DNA of 64,000 nt from positions 142,493 through 206,492 of the forward strand of contig NW_006766939.1 of the NCBI RefSeq assembly GCF_000275845.1, read 5' to 3'. Within the stretch, counting starts at the first letter, position 1; every line of letters begins with the position of its first letter. Below are positions 58,970 through 64,000 of the stretch, piece after piece. This DNA is from Dichomitus squalens LYAD-421 SS1 (Eukaryota > Basidiomycota > Agaricomycetes > Polyporales > Polyporaceae). The notes under the pieces were generated by a model that worked only from the letters and a program-made list of their open reading frames with translations, was not told where the DNA came from and did no database searches. Made by a program: the position numbers and the translations under genes.

Positions 58970-61612
58970 ATGACTGAGCCCGTCGGTGCCAAGTCTCGTT
59001 CCGCCACGGGTCACGTCCTCTTGCCGGCGTTCGATGACCACCAGAATCACATCCTGGTCCCCGTCGTAACCACTCAAAACCTTGTCTCTTGGACATTTGG
59101 CCGCGGCACGGTGGTATGTGCTGTCCTTCGAGACAACAAAACAAAGCGGCGTTTCCCCAGCCTGTGCTGACAACGTCATTTGCAATGTAGATTTGGCGCA
59201 TATGGCCGGCGGTCCTTCTGCACACCGTCTTTGCTGCCGGTAGGCTCCTGATGGACTGTTAGCCAGCTTCCCGCTCACCTTTCTGTCCTTGACATTGTCG
59301 TTGTAAACTAGCGGTCGTCACTTTGTCAATGGAAACACGGGTCCACCTCGGCATTCCAAATGTTATGCTCACACTGCTTGGTACGCATCCAGTCATCCCA
59401 CGGCGCGCTTGCAAATGTTGAACTAACTTCGGGCTAGGTGTTGTGATCGGGTTCGTCATCTCCTACCGTGCCAGCTCCGGATACGATCGTTACTGGCAGG
59501 GACGGTCATCTTGGTCTGACATTGCTCGCACTACCCGGACTCTCACTCGCCTCATATGGATACACATCCCGCTAAAGATCGCACCCGCCGCAACTGGTAC
59601 AAATGGCAAACCAGATGATGTTGACGTCTCTGTCGCGAGACATGTGATGGCGGAGAAGCGTGTTGCGCTTGATCTGGTGGAAGGGTTGGTTCCCGCCGTC
59701 GTGTCTTGAAATCGATGTTGACTAGATTCTAGGTTCGTGGTCGCAGTGAAGCACCACTTGCGAGGTGAATAGCCACTTTTGTAGGCGGCTCCATTTGGAT
59801 GCTCATCCTTACAGGCGAGATGGGGATATACTACGAAGATCTCTATCCTTTAGTCAAGCCACTTCACGATGTACGCCGCATGGTACCTGGTGACTGCTCG
59901 ACAGCTGACGTTATTCTAGCACGTCCATCACCATCGCCGCGATGACGCGCTTGCACCAGAGCAACCGACGGTGAATATCGACACGGTGGCATCCCCTATC
60001 CGCGACTTCCAGCCTGAGGCCCCGCTCTTCTCCATCCCCGCGCTATCCCCGACCCCGCACACCCGCGCGCCCACGTCCGACACAAACTCCCCCGCGGCCG
60101 CGCCTACGGGCTCCCGCCCGAACCCACGAGGGGACCCGGTCATCCCCCCGATCAACTCGTACGGCGCAACTCTCCCGCCCCCGCTCCGGGGCATGTACTC
60201 GACGTCGTCATTGTCATCCATGTCTTCCGAAGGCGAGCGACGGCCGCTCCTGCCTGGATCCGTGCCCCAGATCGTGGCACGGCGCGGGCTGTTTGGGAGC
60301 GTGTCGGGGGACCTGATCCCGTTCGCGGGCTTTTGGCGCGGGATTGGGAGGGTAGTCGGGTTAAAGGGGAGGGCTTTGACGACGGCGGAGGTGGATATTG
60401 AGCGGCGTGCGGGGCAGGACGACGATCGGGGAGGGGTGCAGAGGCGTTGGGCGGACGAGACGCTGAACGGCGAGGCGATGAGTAAGTCCGCAGCCGAACC
60501 ACTGGCATCCTGGCGCCCGCTGATTGTTGACTGCTAGATGAAGATGACTCAAGGAGTGAACTGGAACGCGTCCATCCACATACTGCTCACCTTCGTGCCG
60601 CACTCGTCGACACGACTGACCGCCTTGGTATCACGCACACAAAGCATCGGCCCCGGATCGCAGGCGGTGGGGAAAACTTGCCGCTCGAGATCTTGAGAGC
60701 GCTGAGCATATGGCTGAGCGTTCTGGACGAGCGTGGTATTGTTCCTGGTATGCCTCTACTGCCCTGTGTGTCTTGGAATCCCTAATCGGGTTGAGCCAGG
60801 TGGTGCGTTAGGTGGCATGTACGGATGCTTGGCTGCCTTCGAGGATAGCTTGGCTAGTGAGTCATCGTCTATAATTACGATCCATTGAAACAGAAGCTGA
60901 GCCGTGGTGCGCAGCACTGGAGCGTATCCTGACCACTCCGCTTCCTTTGTCAGTTTCTCTTGTAACATCGTTCACGGTAGAGTACTCACGAGATCGTACA
61001 GCGTCTACTCAGTCCATATCCGGTTCGTTTCTTCTCGTTTAACGGCGTCACTAGGTTCTAATCAACCATCACCGACTGCTTTGCCGCGCACAGACAGTAA
61101 GTAGTCACTTTTCTCAACTCCACGCTGGCTAATGTCGATGATTTGCGTACAGCACAGTTTGGATTTACCTGTTCTTCCTCCCATTCCAGCTTGTTGATCA
61201 GTTTGGCTATTACACAATACCCGGTGTTGGGATTGCCGCCTTCATCTACCTCGGTCTCATTGCCGCTGGCGAGGAGATCGAGCAGCCTTTCGGTACGCTT
61301 CTTGTTGTCTTTCATATGCTTGCCGAGCTAAAGTCTACTTCCGCCAGGCTATGACGAGGTACGCGTGGATGATGGGGATGACGGGAATAGACCTGCTCAC
61401 AGCGACCTCTGCAGAATGACCTGGACTTGGACTTTTTCTGCAACGCGATCATACACGCGGACATCGAGCGCACGAAGCGAATCTCGTGCCCAAACGTCTA
61501 CCTTGGCTTGCACCACTCCAATGCGAACGGCGAGCACACGATCCCGTCTGCGCACGAGACCGCAATAGACCGCCAGGCCAAAGTCTACGCTGTCTTCGGT
61601 ACGAAGAAATGA
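58970..61612 (+). CDS. Bestrophin/UPF0187-family anion channel
   Basis: Membrane chloride-type channel. Fourteen exons: 58970-59113, 59191-59239, 59312-59380, 59438-59684, 59733-59764, 59815-59870, 59920-60481, 60538-60747, 60800-60856, 60915-60948, 61002-61022, 61153-61292, 61348-61358, 61415-61612, giving 609 residues. Marks: WRIWPAVLLHTVFAA (first membrane helix), VVIGFVISYRASSGYDRYW, the LERILTTPLPFVYSVHIR and FFLPFQLVDQFG segments, and the C-terminal GEEIEQPFGYDENDLDLDFF, a calcium-clasp-like acidic stretch of the family. Exon 7 adds a long Pro/Ser-rich cytosolic insert. The 11-nt exon at 61348 codes the GYDE link and is required for frame. An upstream in-frame ATG at 58856 is possible. 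Confidence 0.92.
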
Positions 61613-61805
61613 CCCTACCACGTTACGTACGTCTGACGATCTATACCAGGTGGAGGACGGCATCTGTGAGATGGAAAGAAGTACCCCCGGGCGTAGGACA
61701 CTTCCATCCCGTCGTCTCTTGATTGATACTCTTGAATACTATCATTGGATGAATACCCCTGTCTATGTACAACTCAGCTTAGTAGCAGATGCACGTCTAA
61801 AGGGC

Positions 61806-63323
61806 ATGATACGGCCTTTCGGCTTCCCCTTGTTCAAGGATGACGTCCGTCCATCCCGATTGCTAACTCTCGCATACGTTGCACGTACATGCAAGGCTTT
61901 TCAGAGCCCGCTTCTCGTGTTCTCTGGGAGTTGCAGGCAGGGCTAACCACTGTCGCGTCTGTACGGAAGAGCAATGTGAGTCGCTCTACTGTCATGTTCC
62001 TCAACACAACTACTAATTGATCCTCGATCGAAGACTTCGGACCCTCAACGGAGCACCTGCCGAGTGGGCGAGGTTTGCGCAGCTTGCGAGGCGAATTTGC
62101 GCGCTGTCGTACCCTTCCCACCCCACGATCGACGACGAAACAATCGACCTTCTTCGTTCCCGGTACAATGGCCGCCCCATTCTCCCGAATTTGCGGGTTC
62201 TCTTTTGGAGCGGAACGGCGCAAGGGCCTCGTGACCGAAACACCTCTCTCTTGGAGTTGTTGTGCTTGTCTCCAGTGTTACGATGGGTCTCCGTCTCCGA
62301 TAACCGGGCAGAGACTCTGGATGCCTTGTGGTCAACTTGCCCAAACATGATGCGCTTACGTTACAGCACGTACTACAAAGAACTTGCCAACACTCATTCT
62401 CTTGTCGGATTCAGGGATCTGCACACGGCGCATATCTCTCAGATCGACGATGAGTTGTTCTGTCATCTCGGCCTCATGCCAAGCTTACGGGAGCTGCATG
62501 GGGTCTTTGGCCTGTCGGACGCCGTTGTTCTCCCAGATTCCTTGTTCTCTGTTCTTCCTCGTTCTCTGTTCCTGAAGAGCTCAAGCTATACCCCGCGGAC
62601 ACGCACAACTATGCTGCTTCTCTCACCCCTCTCACCCTCATACCATCCAAGTTGCTGGCGGTCTTGTGTCTGGAGATATCCGTGCCGCTCACGGACGATC
62701 TTCTGGAGTATCTCGACGAGTTGTGCACCATTCCCGCCATATCGCACCTACGTAAGCTCGACTTCAATGTGGAGATCGAGTTCAACCAGTTCGAATTCGA
62801 GGATGAGCCGTTCGAGGGCGTGATCTTCGCCGACGTCCTTCGGCGGCTCACCACCCTGCGAGAGCTCCAGTACATTTCGGTCGTGATCGTGTTCACGACC
62901 TCGACCGTTGCATCCTTCCATGTAACAGACAGGGACCTTGACAAGATTGCCTCCGTTTGGCCGGACCTCTGCAGTCTCACGATCGGACAGACGTGCGAGA
63001 GCTACGACACGGACGAAGGAGCCTGGGAAATCGGCCGACCTTTCTCTCAACGCAGTTGTCTCTCTCGCCAGGGACTGTCGCCAGCTGGAACGCGTCGATT
63101 TCGAGTTTGAGAACGTGAACTCGGCTGGCTTGGCGCGACTGGCGGCACGCGCTGCAGAGTGCACCGGTCCGCAAAACGCACTGCGCCGCATTACTATCAA
63201 GCCTTGGACCTATGCGCGACGCTTCGCTTGGCAGACACTGAAAGAAGGGCCGCTGCGTTGCGGAAGTTGTTCCCAAGTCTATCGGACGGATCAGGCGCTC
63301 CGCTTGAAGGGTCAGTAGGATGA
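61806..63323 (+). pseudogene. Decayed F-box/LRR-like gene, copy 2
   Basis: An F-box-like start (SRLLTLAYVARTCKAFQSP, about 61856-61912) is followed by LWELQAGLTTVASVRKSN in another frame. Leu-rich segments run through 62040-62560 (LRVLFWSG, LLCLSPVLRWVSV, MPSLRELHGVF), then shift near 62560 to VPEELKLYP...LTLIPSKLLAVLCLEI. A further shift near 63030 leads to LSLNAVVSLARDCRQLERVDFEFENV, and another near 63235 to LRKLFPSLSDG with a stop at 63321-63323. The one intron-like break is 61971-62034; the other breaks lack GT...AG sites. Same layout as 2600-3607. Read as a pseudogene with at least three frameshifts. Confidence 0.6.
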
Positions 63324-63604
63324 TCCATTCGATGCCGCGACTGGGCGCCGTTAGATATCAAGACCGTTTCATCGACGGCTCTTGAAGCAATGCATCTCTC
63401 GGGATCTCGAAGGAAAGATGGAGAGAGCACCGATATATGGAACAATATAGTACATTTCACTGTACATTTACGAGAGCATAAACGTTGGCAGTGAAGTGAT
63501 TGCATATACCTGACTCGTGTCTCACCAGTACACACTAGATAAATTTTTTGATCCTTATAGTTATAGTAAAACGCGAATTATTTGGCCCAAATGTTATAGT
63601 GGCC

Positions 63605-64000
63605 CTTCCAAATATTTGAGACGGTTGGAGGGATGCCCCTCCCAGATATTCGAGGTGAACCCCAAATATTTGGGATGTATGTATGAGCGAGGGGAGGAGG
63701 GTACCCCCCCTCCCAAATATTTGCCAAATATTTAGTCTCAGCGCTACATAGCGCTATGTACACCACCAAATATTTGCGAGATATTTGAGTATTTCCCCCC
63801 CTGCGTCCTGAGGCATGGGACGCGGCACACGTCCACACATCCCAATATTCTTCAAATATTCAGTTGGCAGATATTTGGCCACTAACAAATATCTGTCACG
63901 CGGCTTTTACCAGCGACAAATATGTGCGCCCCTGCGAATATTTGCACAAATTTCTCGTACCGATGCACCCAAATATATTTGTCTCATCCGCAAATATTTG
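63605..64000. repeat. Cluster of CAAATATTTG palindromes
   Basis: The perfect self-complementary decamer CAAATATTTG occurs at 63609-63618, 63663-63672, 63714-63723, 63767-63776 and 63991-64000. Near-copies lie between (caaatattta, agatatttgg, gaatatttgc, caaatatatttg, caaatatctg, caaatatgtg). Spacers are GC-rich and unlike each other. The cluster starts abruptly near 63540 with AT-rich sequence and runs off the window. No coding frame. Confidence 0.85.

Noticed and set aside
1..64000. CRISPR array, rRNA or bacterial operons
   Set aside because: No regularly spaced repeats of that kind and all clear genes have spliceosomal introns.

Overview
This window reads as nuclear DNA of a filamentous basidiomycete, most likely an Agaricomycete. 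Genes are densely split by 40-70 nt GT...AG introns, with CTRAY-like branch points visible in several. The gene families fit as well: a Dal5-type permease, fungal bestrophin, an aegerolysin, OTT_1508-like deaminases, CFEM GPI proteins and F-box/LRR-like genes. I assembled exons by eye. Wherever exon lists are given, the exon lengths sum to a multiple of three unless stated. No tRNA, rRNA or CRISPR array was seen.

Left part (1-15 kb): the 3' part of a flavin monooxygenase, a decayed F-box/LRR-like gene, and a CFEM GPI-anchored protein. Next comes a ~636-bp direct repeat on both sides of a 117-N assembly gap, then a 12-exon allantoate-type permease and two more CFEM genes on the minus strand.

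Middle-left (16-32 kb): two paralogous OTT_1508-like deaminase-fold genes stand head to head. The left copy has Ala where the catalytic Glu of the zinc-deaminase motif is expected. The right copy keeps that Glu but is split by a 572-bp solo LTR with a perfect 5-bp target duplication. A third relic lies nearby. After RNA polymerase I/III subunit AC40 come two tandem Upf1-like SF1 helicases with matching intron positions. Both carry an unusual N-terminal domain that looks like an inactive DEDD 3'-5' exonuclease fold. This deaminase/helicase island is the part most likely to hold undescribed biology.

Middle (32-48 kb): an S28 serine carboxypeptidase, a divergent CTK3/pinin pair that shares a 318-bp promoter, two more CFEM genes (five in total), tRNA-dihydrouridine synthase Dus1, and a G-protein alpha subunit with an altered switch I.

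Right part (48-64 kb): a long gene-poor stretch, a small ACT-domain protein, a nitroreductase-like protein, a mitochondrial-type hotdog thioesterase, an aegerolysin, a 14-exon bestrophin with an 11-nt micro-exon, and a second decayed F-box/LRR-like gene. The last 400 bp is a cluster of AT palindromes of the form CAAATATTTG that runs off the window edge.
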